Source of the DNA: Luzula sylvatica
Lineage: Eukaryota > Streptophyta > Magnoliopsida > Poales > Juncaceae
Assembly: GCA_946800325.1 (NCBI GenBank)
Contig: OX326960.1
Location: forward strand, 10,762,893 to 10,826,892
DNA: 64,000 bases
Direction: 5' to 3'
In this document: one piece after another, positions 1-10,740 of the stretch
Layout: every line of letters begins with the position of its first letter
How positions within the stretch are numbered: the stretch's first letter is position 1
The notes under the pieces: model-generated
What the model was told of the DNA's origin: nothing
What the model saw: only the letters and a program-made list of their open reading frames with translations
Databases searched by the model: none
Made by a program: the position numbers and the translations under genes

Positions 1-3000
1 CTTTGGTGAAAACATCCGCCAATTGGTTTTCGGTTTTCACGTGCTCGATAAGAACTTCATCATCTCCAACCACTTCTCGAATAAAGTGGTGCTTGAGCTT
101 GATATGCTTCGTTCGGCTATGGAAGACGGAATTCTTCGACATCGCTATCGCGGATTTATTATCGCAAAATAAAATCGTGGCATTTTCTTGTTTCTCCCCC
201 ATATCTACTAATATTTTTCTCAATCATTCTATTTGTTTCACGGCTTCATTTGCCGACACATATTCGGCTTCCGCGGTAGAAAGCGCAACTCTTTCTTGTT
301 TCCTTGAGGCCCTTGAAAATATACCCGAACCGAGGGTAAACGCGTAACCCGAGGTACTTCTCATATCATCGGCACTCCCGGCCCAATCACTATCGCAAAA
401 TCCAAATAATTCAATTTTCTCCTTTTCATTTTCCTCATACATAAGCCCATATTTTTTGGTGCCTTGTATGTACCTCAACACTCTTTTCGCCACACCCAAA
501 TGAGTTTTACTCGGCTTGCTCATATACCGAGATAACAAACCCGTAACATACATGATATCGGGTCTTGTAATAGCAAGATACAACAAACTTCCAATTAAGC
601 TCCTATAAATTGAATCGGCGTCACCACTACCATCTTCTTTTAGTAATTTTTCGTTTACCAAAATCGGTATCGTTACCGGATTACAATTTTCCATCTTGAA
701 TTTTGAGAGAAGATTTTGGGCATATTTCTCTTGAGAAATAAAAATTTCATCATTTGTTTGTTCAATTTCTATGCCAAAAAAATAATTTAATAATCCCAAA
801 TCATTCATCTCATATTTTTTAAACATCTCATTTTTAAATTCTTTTATCATTTTTTCATTATTACCGGTAACAATTAAATCATCAACATAGAGTGAAATAA
901 TTAACATACCGATTTTATCTTGCTTGATGTAGAGGGTTCGCTCGCTCGGACTTCTTTGAAATACCTTTTTCGGCAAAATAGCCATCGATTTGGCTATACC
1001 ATGCACGAAGCGCTTGTTTCAATCCATACAACGCTTTCTTCAATTTGTACACTTTCTCTTCACTTTCTTCAACCACAAACCCTTGCGGTTGCTCAACGTA
1101 CACTTCTTCTTTTAATTCGTCATTCAAGAAAGCGGATTTTACATCGAGTTGGTATAGTTTCCAACCTTTGTGAGCGGCCAAAGCAATCAACGTTCGAATA
1201 GTTTCATGCCTTGCCACGGGAGCAAACGTTTCTTGATAGTCGGTACCGGGTTTTTGCGAGTATCATTTTGCAACGAATCTCGCCTTGTATTTTAGAACCG
1301 ACCCATCCGGATTTGTTTTCGTTTTATAAATCCATTTTAAACCGATTAATATTTTCTCCTTCGATTTTTCAACTAACTCCCAAGTTTGATTTTTCTCAAT
1401 CATTCTTATTTCTTCATTCATCGCTTTTCTCCACACTTCCTCTTTAACCGCTTGCTCGAAATTCTCCGGTTCAACAACACAAAAATTACATCGCAAATAA
1501 ATATCACTTAACCTTCTCATTTTTACCGGTGTTGAGCTCGGTCTTGAGGAACTCGGCTCCATATTCATGGATGGAGAATTTGTCGTTTCATCTTCTTCTT
1601 CAAATTCATTTTGTATTTCATCTTCATCTACTTGCGGTTCGGTTTCTTTTTCTTGCACCAATATCGGTACATTTTCGCCACATTTTTCCTTTCCAATCCC
1701 ATTTATTTTTTTCATTAAAAATCACATCGCGACTTGTAATAATTTGTTCTCTTTTGAAACTTCAAAGTCTATAGCCCTTCGATTGAGAACTATAACCCAT
1801 AAAAATACATTTTTCACCTTTCTCTTCAAGTTTATGTCGTATTTCTTTCGGGACATGTGCGTAGCAAATCGAACCGAAAATTCGCAAGTGATTTACCGAT
1901 GGTTTTTTACCACCGGACCATACCTCAAACGGTGTTTTGTCTTTAACCGCTTTGGTCGGACACCGGTTTAATAAATAAACCTCCGTGTACGCCGCTTCGG
2001 CCCTAAAACTTTTCGGGACATCTTTTTCAACCAACATAGATTTTCCCATTTCTACGTGTTGGGAATTCACCCGTCCCCGGGCCCGCGCAGCGGATATGAA
2101 GGCCCGGTCCGGTTCCCTAAATCCAAGATCACGCCATGACTTCGAGGGTACGATGCAATAGAAGGATAGACGATTACCAGCGTGAAATTGATCACGCACG
2201 AAGGGTTGATCGCTCTTCCTTCTTTCTCCGGTCACGTTGGTGACTAGCACGTGCGTCCCATACCACACGTCTCCCACCGTCTTGACGCTCCTCCGGTTGT
2301 CTCCGTGCGTTCCATGTCCAAACGCTTCCACCGTCTTTGACCGTTCTTTCTCTCCCTCGAGTTGATCACAATCGAAGAGCCACAAGTGTCGCTCCTCTAC
2401 TTGTATCCACCGTGAGTCGGAGTTCGTCGGTCGCGGATGCACCTGCCTAGACGATGCACTGGCGAACTTGCTTGATCGATTGATTCTCTCCTCCGGAAAA
2501 ACTGTTTTTCTCGGTTCTCTCTCTTTACACCATTTCACTCAATAGAAAAATGTCTCTCAATATTTCTGGAATATTCTGAATATTCTGAATGAATTCATAT
2601 CTCGATTGACCTGAGAGAGAGAGAGAGAAACATCCTATTTATATCACATAGGATTAGGATTGGCCAAAAGACATGTATATCCAATATACACTCTTTCACA
2701 CAGAAAGTTGCATGAATCTGTCCAGTATTCTGTCCATACGAAATTGGTAAATTCCTCTGACAGAAAATAAACCAACCCGAAAGTTGTAGATAATCTTATT
2801 ATCTACATGACCCAATTTGTCCTGGCCTAATTGGAGTTCGTATGCAAAAGTTATGACTGTTGTACTAACTGTATGTCATACTGTTGCATCCTTTCGGTAT
2901 TTCATAGAAACGACACTGATACTTCGTTCATATGAAATATATTTCTATATGAAGGTTGTAGATACTCTTATTATCTATCTAACTCAATTTGAATCATTCA

Positions 3001-5074
3001 AATTGGATTTTCCTACTGAATGATATGACCACGAATGTACGCCTACATTCGTTTATCCTTGTGTACACTTTTACGGTTGATCCTGAAACTGTATTTCCTT
3101 CACTACGATGGTTCTATTTTTCCTCTTGGCAACACCATTTTGTTCCGGTGAATACCCTACGGTTAATTGCCTTTCAACTCCAATGTCTTCACAAAATTTA
3201 TTAAAATCATTGGAGTTATATTCACCACCTCGATCACTTCTCAATTTTATAATCAATCGGCCACTTTGCCGCTCAACCAATTTTCGGAATTTTTTAAAGA
3301 TTGAGAATGCATCGGATTTTTGTTTCATCAAATAAATCCAACACATCCTTGAATAATCATCAATGAAGGTGATGAGATATCTATTACCTCGATGTGAAGG
3401 TTGCTTCATTGGACCGCACACATCGGTGTGTACAAGTTCCAAAGGATTTGTTGCTCTCCAAGCCCTTTTCTTTTGGGAATGGTTCTCGGTGTATTTTACC
3501 GAGCACGCCGTACATGTCCCGCTTCAATATTCGGCAAAACCGTACATCATATTTTTTCTACTCAACAATTTCAAGCTTTCGAAATTTACGTGGCCAATTC
3601 GTTTATGCCACAACCTCGACACATCTTCAACACCTGCTTTTAATGCCATTGATTTTGCATTTTTAAGAACGAGTGGAAAATTTCTATTTTTCTCCATTTT
3701 TATGGTTGTCATAATTTGACTTCTATTTTTCGATGTATCGTAGATTTTACAACTCTCACCTTCAAAATGAACCGAGTGGCCATGCTCGATTATTTGTCCC
3801 ACACTCAATAAATTTTGTGCCAACTCCGGCACAAGCATCACATCACGTATGGTTTTTCTTCCATTTTTTATTTCAATGGCGATTGTACCTTTTCCTCTTG
3901 ATTGGACAACCGCACCATTACCCATCGTAATTTGAGTAGTGTCGGTCGCATCAATTTCGGTGAAGACCGATTCAATTCCGGTCATGTGGTTACTACAACC
4001 ACTATCAACGTACCATACGTCGCTCTTTTTCTCCACGGCCGTTTGACACGCATAAAACGTGTTGTCGTAATCTTCTTTATTTTCGGTGTAGTTGGCTTGT
4101 TCGTTATTTCGAACTCGACAATTTTTTTGGAGATGCCCAAATTTCTTACAATTATGGCATTGTGGTTTATCCTTGAACCAACAATCTTTTTCAAGATGAG
4201 AAGTCCTTTTGCAAATATTACATTTTGCTTGGTTATTTTGATAATTATTTCTACCTCCTCCTCTTCCAAATTGTCCCCTTCCACTATTGGAATAATATCC
4301 TCTTCCTCTACCGTAATAACCTCCACGGGAAGATTCTCCCTTTACCGTATTTTGGTTTGGTGGTTTAGAAACGGTGAGTTTTGATTGGAACGCACTCCCG
4401 AAAGATTTTTCGGCATCCATATTTAATCTTTGCTCATGCCTTTCTAAAGAACCCATTAGGTCATGAACGCTTATAGTGGAGAGGTCTTTGGTTTCTTCAA
4501 TAATAGAGGTCATGTTGTCGTATTTGGGAGAAAGGCTAATTAGGATTTTTTCGCAAACCGATTTGTCGGTTAAATCCTCACCCAAGCTTCTTATTTGATT
4601 TATCAATTCCATGATATTAGAGAAATAATCCTTAAGAATTTCATTCTCATTCATCTTCAAATTTTGGAAATCTCTTTTTAGAGTCAAGAGTTTCACGGTT
4701 CTAACCTTTTCGTTTCCTTGAAATTCTTTTTGCAAAATTTCCCAAGCTTTTTTTGAGGTTTTCGCCCCAATAATTCTCGGAAATAGTTTATCCGAAATTG
4801 CATTTCGGATCAAGAATAACGCCCTCGCATCTTTCTTTTTATTCTCCTTGTATTCTAGTTTACTCGATCCATCTTCTTTCTCTTTTCCCTTCTCGGTCAT
4901 TTCATCGAACACCTTGTGTGCACTCATTTCTACAAACCCCTCTTCTACTATTTCCCATAGATCCTTTGAGATCAACAAAGTTCTCAACTTAAAACTCCAA
5001 TAATCATATTTCTCACCATCGAAAATGAGTTGCGAAGATAATGGAAGCCCAAGCACACCTCATTGGTTGGCCAT
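1..5074 (-). pseudogene. Broken copia gag-pol polyprotein (minus strand)
   Basis: The best start is the ATG at 5074 (MANQ), but codon 5 is TGA. From 5056 the frame is open through gag: zinc knuckles of the form C-x2-C-x4-H-x4-C occur twice (about 4110-4220), the protease motif DSG is near 3997, and a GAG-pre-integrase segment follows to 3524. Further in-frame TGA codons lie at about 3526, 1725, 1264 and 226, and a frameshift near 955 separates the two halves of the reverse transcriptase. The RT catalytic YVDD (near 890) and the KARFVAK motif (near 1270) are kept. The RNase H end (SRTKHIKLKHH) runs to base 1. A solo LTR splits the integrase between residues V and E of NRTIVEMG. The element cannot make a full polyprotein. 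Confidence 0.85.
2057..3102 (-). mobile_element. Solo LTR A inserted in the copia integrase
   Basis: The 1046-bp block begins TGTTGGGAATTC and ends TTTCCTTCA on the plus strand, giving TG...CA ends, and is flanked by the 5-bp direct repeat CTACG (2052-2056 and 3103-3107). Removing it with one repeat restores the integrase frame NRTIVEMG. On the minus strand a TATA-like box (GATATAAATAGG, about 2634-2645) sits inside. It is alignable over its length with the second block at 5160-6319, and no internal domain remains, so it is a solo LTR. Confidence 0.93.
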
Positions 5075-5159
5075 GGTGATCTCCTATTTCTTCTTCTTCT
5101 ACAAACTCGATTTTCCTTGCAACCTTAGCTCTAGATATCAATTTGTTGGAGTTAGTGAT

Positions 5160-6319
5160 GTTGGGAATTCACCCGTCCCCGAGCCCGCGCAGCGGATATG
5201 AATGTCCGGTCCGGTTCCCAAAATTCAAGATCACGCCATGACTTCGAGGGTACGATGCAATAGAAGTATAGACGATTAGCAGCGTGAAATTGATCACGCA
5301 CGACGGGTTGATCGCTCGCATCCTTTCCTTCTCCGATGTCACGTTGGTGACTAGGCCATGCATCCCATACCACATGTCTCCCACCATCTTGACACGCCTC
5401 CGGTTGTCTTTCGTGCGTCCTACGTCCACACTCTTCCACAGCCAACAGTTTTGCTCCTTCGGTTTGATCACAATCGGAGAGCTACAAATGTCGTTCCTCT
5501 ACTTGTATCCACCGTGAGTGGGAGTTCATCGGTCGCGGATGCAACTGTCTAGACGCTGCACCGGCGAACTTGCTTGATTAGATCGATTCTCTACACCGAG
5601 AAAAACTCTTTTCTCGATTTTCTCTCTTCGCACTCTTTCGCTCTCTAGAAAGATGTCTCTCTATATTTCTAGAATATTCTGAATAATACCATAGATTGGT
5701 CTGAATGATCTGGTCTAGAGAGAGAGAGAAACATCCTATTTATATCACATATGATAAGGATGGGCCAAAATGTATGTATATCTCATATACACCTTTTCAG
5801 ACAGAAAACTGCAGACACCCTTTCAGTATTCTGTTGAAACAAAAATATTAAATCGTTCCAAACGACTTTTCACATTCACGAAAGTTCTAGATAATCTTAT
5901 TATATTTCCAACCCAATTAGATCTGGCCCAATTGGAGTTCGGATGCGAAAGTTACGGACGTTTTACTAACTGTATGTCAAACGGTCGCACTCTTTCGGTA
6001 TTCCATTAAAACGACACTGATACGTCGTTCAAATGAAAACTATTTCTACATGAAAGTTCTAGATAATCTCATTATCTATCTAACCCAATTTGAATCATTC
6101 AAATCGGAGTTTCCTACTGGACGTTATGCCAGTTTTACTAAAACGGCTTAAACTGAATTTTCTGGTTTTCTTAATAAAAACCGTTTCTTATCAATTTAAT
6201 CATGTATATCCAATATACATATGTGCATCTAATATACACATTATTTATGCCCACGAACGCGTACGTTCGTTTATCCTTGTGTACACTTTTACGGTTGATC
6301 CGAAACTGTATTTTCTTCA
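5160..6319 (-). mobile_element. Solo LTR B inserted in the copia 5' LTR
   Basis: The 1160-bp block starts TGTTGGGAATTC and ends TTTTCTTCA, with the 5-bp direct repeat AGTGA on both sides (5155-5159 and 6320-6324). It belongs to the same family and lies in the same orientation as the LTR at 2057-3102. It sits 15 bp from the inner edge of the host copia LTR, which begins TGTTGGAGTTAGTGA at 5145 and resumes at 6325. It carries the same TATA-like box (about 5738-5750 on the minus strand). Confidence 0.92.
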
Positions 6320-6841
6320 AGTGAGATTTAGTTTTGTATTTTGGTGAATTAGTGAGAGAGATTTTTCAGAGAAATAACTAGGGTATTTTTCTGATAATTA
6401 GGGTATTTTTCAAAGAGATAGGAGGGTATTATTTCCCTTCTCAAGAGACATACACAAATGGATGAATTGGATTTTAAAGAGTTATGAAGTGGGGATTATT
6501 CTCCCTCTTCTACTTCTACACGAAATAGATGATTGCGGTGAGTCTTGTGAATTGCTCTGGCAGAGACACAAAACCCAAACATCACAAAATTATTTTTGTT
6601 ACACATCTCTCATACTCATACATGGGGCCACATATTAACTATTGCACGCTAAACTAATAAACCAAAATAAATAATATTACATAAACATTAAATTTAACAT
6701 CAATCATTTGAGTACTAGTGAGATTCTTGACTTTTGAAAAGTATTAGTTGACAATCAATGATAATTCATTTTCAGCCACCATAATTCAAATACTATATAA
6801 CTTCTCTCTTCCCTCCCACTCAAATATCTACACAACAAACA

Positions 6842-8404
6842 ATGGCAAGAGAGAGAGAACTACAATGGAGGACTCACGACCTATGTTATAATCTCGTGCG
6901 TTGTTGCTGCCACCGGAGGCCTACTCTACGGATATGATCTCGGCATTTCAGGCGGACTCTCTTCCATGGAAGTATTCCTACACAAATTCTTCCCGAAATT
7001 ACTAAAAGAAATGTCCGGACATTCAAAAACGAGCAATTACTGCAAGTATAATAGCCAGGTTTTGACGCTTTTCACATCGTCTCTTTATCTTGCCGGTGTT
7101 CTTGCCACCATTCCTGCTGCTTGGGTCACACGATATAGAGGCAGGCGTGTCTCCATGCTGATAGGCGGGGCCACGTTTCTCATGGGTGCTCTTATTGGCG
7201 GATTTGCACGTGATATTGGCATGCTAATTGCAGGCCGCGTTCTCCTTGGTGTTGGTGTTGGTTTTTCCAATCAGGTAGCAAAAATATTTAAAGTTCATTT
7301 TTTCGGAAAAATTGGCGTAATTTGCTTTTTTTTATTTAGGCAGTTCCACTGTACCTTTCTGAAATGGCGCCACCGAAATTCCGTGGTGGGATCAACAATG
7401 CATTCCCTGCCTGTGTTGCTCTCGGAATCCTTCTTGCAAATCTCATGAATTATGAAACTCAAAAGTTGCGATCAAATTTAAGTTGGCGACTCTCTCTCTT
7501 CCTCGGTGCATTTCCTGGTTTGATTCTATTTTTAGGAGCTCTCTTTATACCCGAAACACCCAATAGTATAATGCAACGAACAAAAAGCCAAGAAAATACA
7601 AGAAAACAACTTCAAAAAATACGCGGAACCACTGATGTAGAACAAGAGCTAAATGACATAACTATTGCGAGTACGATATCAAATCCTCATGCAATTTTTC
7701 AAAGAAAATACAGACCCCAAGTTATCATGTCAGTTTTCATAGATTTCTTTCGACAAGCGACAGGAATTACCGTCATAACTTTTTATTCGCCAATTATATT
7801 TCGAACAATCGGTTTCGGAGAGAGCTCTTCACTCCTTTCGGCTGTGATCATAGGCGTAATCAGTACCAGCTCAATATCTATTTCTGTTTTTTTAGTAGAT
7901 AGATTAGGAAGGCGTACTTTATTTATTATAGGGGGTGTCATAATGTTTGTAATGCATATGTTAGTAGGGACTATACTATTGACTCAACTCGGGGATCATG
8001 GAGGTATAAGTCGAGGATATGCATACACTGTGGTGGTAATGATATGTGTATATGTCGGAGGTTTTCATATTTCCTGGGGACCACTCGGATGGTTGGTACC
8101 TAGCGAGATATTGCCTCTTGAAATAAGATCAACTGGCCAAAGTCTGGTTGTTGGAGTCGGCATGTTTTTCCAATTTATTCTAGCACAGACGTTGCTTACT
8201 ATGTTGTGTCATATGAAATCTGGCGTATTTTTCTTCTTCGGAGGCTGGATGTTGGTTATGACGATTTTTGTGATTTTGTTGCTGCCCGAGACGAAAAAAT
8301 TACCTATCGAAAAAATGGAAAAGGTTTGGGACGAACACTGGTTCTGGAAAAAATGGGTTGAAGAAAAAAAAGAAGTACAAGAAGTGAATGTGACTACCTC
8401 CTAA
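6842..8404 (+). CDS. STP-type monosaccharide/H+ symporter, copy 1 (two exons, start region disrupted)
   Basis: The product belongs to the plant sugar transport protein family (major facilitator superfamily), which imports hexoses with protons across the plasma membrane. Exon 1 runs to 7274, then a 65-bp GT-AG intron (7275-7339), then exon 2 (7340-8404). Family signatures include GGLLYGYD, GRVLLGVGVGF, DRLGRR, WGPLGWLVPSEI and the C-terminal PETKKLPIEKM with EHWFW. Hydrophobic segments fit twelve membrane helices. The conserved frame is open from 6801 but has no ATG before codon 6966, within the first family motif. The two upstream ATGs (6842, 6865) are out of frame, as if 2 bp were lost relative to the intact copy at 45293. 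Translation may fail or start late, without helix 1. Exon 2 shows no stops. Confidence 0.8.
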
Positions 8405-8695
8405 AAATTTGAAGCTGTGTCTTGTGTATTTATATCGTATATAGAAAAAATTTGAGTCGCGATGTATATCCCCCTCTCCTGTCCCCCAGGAGACTTGATG
8501 TGTCATCGTTTTGGTGTGTTAATCCATAGCACCGTTTTTACGGATATTGTTAATCCATAGCACCATTTTTTCCTCCCCTTTATATGGCAATCGGACTCTT
8601 GACTTAACGGGTATGCGTGTTAATTGCTAGATCCGACCCATATATATAAATTTACAAACCCTATTTTTCTCTCTCTCCTCTCATTCCACATCCCA

Positions 8696-8696
<1 letters not shown>

Positions 8697-8745
<49 letters not shown>
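8697..8745. repeat. (CT)n microsatellite
   Basis: About 48 bp of near-perfect CT dinucleotides lie just before a leader-like GC-richer segment inside the Mutator-like element. Confidence 0.9.
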
Positions 8746-8747
<2 letters not shown>

Positions 8748-8779
8748 CAGCCGCCGGCAACCCTAAACCCTAATCTTCT

Positions 8780-9175
8780 TAGATTCGTTTTTTGCAAGAT
8801 TTTCGAAGAAGAATAGGTTACGAAATTCGTTTTTTGTTCGTTTTCTTGCTTAGATCCGGTTTTTTTTGTTGATTTCTTGCTAAGATTCGAATTTTTTTAG
8901 TATTTTCTTGATTAGATTCGAGTTTGTTGTTATTTCCTTGCTTAGATTCGAGTTGTTTTTGTTAATTCTTGCTTAGATTCGATTTTTTTGTTAATTTCTT
9001 GCTTAGATCCGGTTTTTTTTGTTGATTTCTTGCTAAGATTCGAGTTTTTTTTAGTATTTTCTTGCTTAGATTCGAGTTTGTTGTTATTTCCTTGCTTAGA
9101 TTCGAGTTTTTTTTGTTAATTTCTTGCTTATATTCGACTTTTTTGTTACTTTTTTGCTTAAATTCGAGTTCTTGC
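8780..9175. repeat. Degenerate tandem array of TTCTTGCTTAGATTCGAG units
   Basis: A unit of roughly 30-35 bp built around TTCTTGCTTAGATTCGAG or its GATCCGG variant repeats about ten times. A higher-order duplication of about 160 bp is visible: the segment from 8850 recurs from about 9001. Downstream (9180-9350) the motif drifts to GGTAATTCCTGTTAATT, and to TGTTAATTGGTAGATGT to about 9720. No open frame runs through it. Confidence 0.75.
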
Positions 9176-10109
9176 TCTTAATTCCTGTATTTTTGGTAAA
9201 TCCCTGATAATTTCTGGTAAATCCAGTAAATTCCTGGGTAATTCCAGTTAATTTATGTTAATTCCTGTTAATTCTTGGCAATTACTGGTAATTCCTGCTA
9301 TTTCCTGCTAATTCCTGTTAACTGCTGTTAATTTCTGTTTTCAGGGGCTTTTCTGTAATTTTTCAGGGGTTTTTCAATGATTTTCAGGGACTTTTTTGTA
9401 ATTTTCAGGGGCTTTTTTGTAATTTTTGGGTATTTTTCAGGGCTGTTAATTGGTAGATGTAATTTTGGAATGTAATTTTTTTGAGTTTTCTGTTGTTAAT
9501 TGGTAGATGTTAATTGAAATGTAATTTGTGTATTAAGTGTTAATTGGAATGTAATTCTTTAAGTTTACTTGTGTTAATTGATATATGTTAATTGGATTGT
9601 AATTCAAGTTATATATACTGTTAATTGAAGTGTGATTGGTATCTCTTAAGTGTTAATTGGTATCTCTTAAGTGTTAATTCAAGTGTGATTTTTTAAGTGA
9701 TATTGTGTTAATTGATATCTGCTAATTGGATGGTTAATAAAAAAATGTTTGAGTGATATTTACAAATGTTGTTTACACATGTTAATTGGAAAATTTTTTA
9801 GTGATATTTACACATAGTTGAGTGATATTTACACATTTTATCACCCATAACATCTACCAAATTTCCTTAATGAAAATTGTATAACTGTTAATTCAAGAAT
9901 TAACACGTGTTGACCCATAAGTATGAAATTTTTATCAAATCCGCTAACACAGTTTTACGGCTTAACATTGCCAGCACATAAATAGGCTTAACACAGTTTT
10001 GCGGCTTAACACTGCCATCACATAAATAGACTTAACGCAGTGTTACGGCTTAACACTGCCAGCACATCAAGAGTGCTAGGGGAAAGGTGGGGGAGGTTGA
10101 ACATTTTCC

Positions 10110-10740
10110 AAAAAACTTATCAGAAAATATACTATATGTGAAAAATTTAATGGTCATTTATTTTTTTATTTAGGGAGAACTAATTTACATGATTAAAAAC
10201 AAGCTTAACTATTTATGTCTATTTATTAAAAAATATAATTTTAGTTTCCGATTGAACATGCAAAAAGCGAAATTGTAAATTCTCGAGAGACCATTTGAGT
10301 GCATATTATATTTTAGGAAAAAGACAAACGCGATAGGTGCTCTATCCAATATTTTTTTATAAAAAGAAAACAAATTTTTACATCGGTAACTTTATTTACA
10401 TGCGTTACTAAAATGAGTAATTATACACAACATATTCACGCAACATGATTGACAACATGATGACGAGATGTAGGATGTTGATTGAATTAATTTAAATTAA
10501 TTTTATAGTGTGAATACAATATTCAACGTATGATCTATATCCTGCTGCGAGAGCATGTTGTGTAGAATTACTCTTACTAAAATAAACCATACATCCTTTC
10601 CTCTACTTCAATTACCAATTAAATCTTCGATACACCTCGCCAGTAGAGCATGCATCCTAATCATTTCTTCTAGCATTTCTTTAATGCAATTATTGTTGAA
10701 GACTATATGCAATTATTCTTACTAATGCAATTATTGTTGA
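10110..10740. repeat. Duplicated transporter 3' flank (copy 1)
   Basis: This non-coding block matches 40680-41100 and 46900-47345, downstream of transporter copies 2 and 3. It marks the duplicated unit as larger than the coding region. Copy 1 alone carries a 159-bp MITE at 10415-10573. Confidence 0.85.
10415..10573. mobile_element. 159-bp MITE with 10-bp target duplication
   Basis: Inverted ends GAGTAATTATACACAACAT and, on the other strand, GAGTAATTCTACACAACAT bound the insert. The direct repeat TTACTAAAAT flanks it (10405-10414, 10574-10583). The equivalent flanks of transporter copies 2 and 3 lack it. The duplication length fits a Mutator-type MITE. Confidence 0.88.

Larger units (their letters stand above)
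1..6581 (-). mobile_element. Ty1/copia LTR retrotransposon, 3' end beyond the window, split by two solo LTRs
   Basis: The element reads on the minus strand in copia order: gag with two CCHC knuckles, protease, integrase, reverse transcriptase, RNase H. Its 5' LTR has its inner edge at 5145, and a primer-site-like stretch (TTGATATCTAGAGC on the minus strand, close to the tRNA-Met type) lies just inside at about 5129-5142. Two solo LTRs of another family sit in it, at 2057-3102 inside the integrase and at 5160-6319 inside its own LTR. The outer LTR end near 6581 is a guess from a TGT/ACA boundary, because the 3' LTR lies left of base 1 and no target duplication can be checked. The RNase H region runs off the left edge. 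Confidence 0.85.
8454..10109. mobile_element. Mutator-like non-autonomous element in the 3' flank of transporter copy 1
   Basis: Transporter copies 2 and 3 have a continuous 3' flank here, while copy 1 has about 1.66 kb extra. The insert is bounded by AAAAAATTT (8445-8453) and AAAAAACTT (10110-10118), a 9-bp near-match that fits Mutator-type target duplication. Its ends are loosely inverted: C-rich tracts followed by CTTGATGTG inward on both sides. Similar ends occur in the small element at 53891-54143. The interior holds a CT tract, a leader-like CCGCCGGCAACCCTAAACCC segment near 8750, and degenerate repeats, but no long reading frame. A captured gene leader is possible and not proven. Confidence 0.65.

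Noticed and set aside
1762..2538. Single 258-codon minus-strand frame spanning integrase and LTR
   Set aside because: It fuses solo-LTR sequence to the integrase by chance; the target duplication shows the junction is an insertion site.
8756..8775. AACCCTAAACCCTAA-like telomere motif
   Set aside because: Only about two units, common in plant gene leaders; no array.
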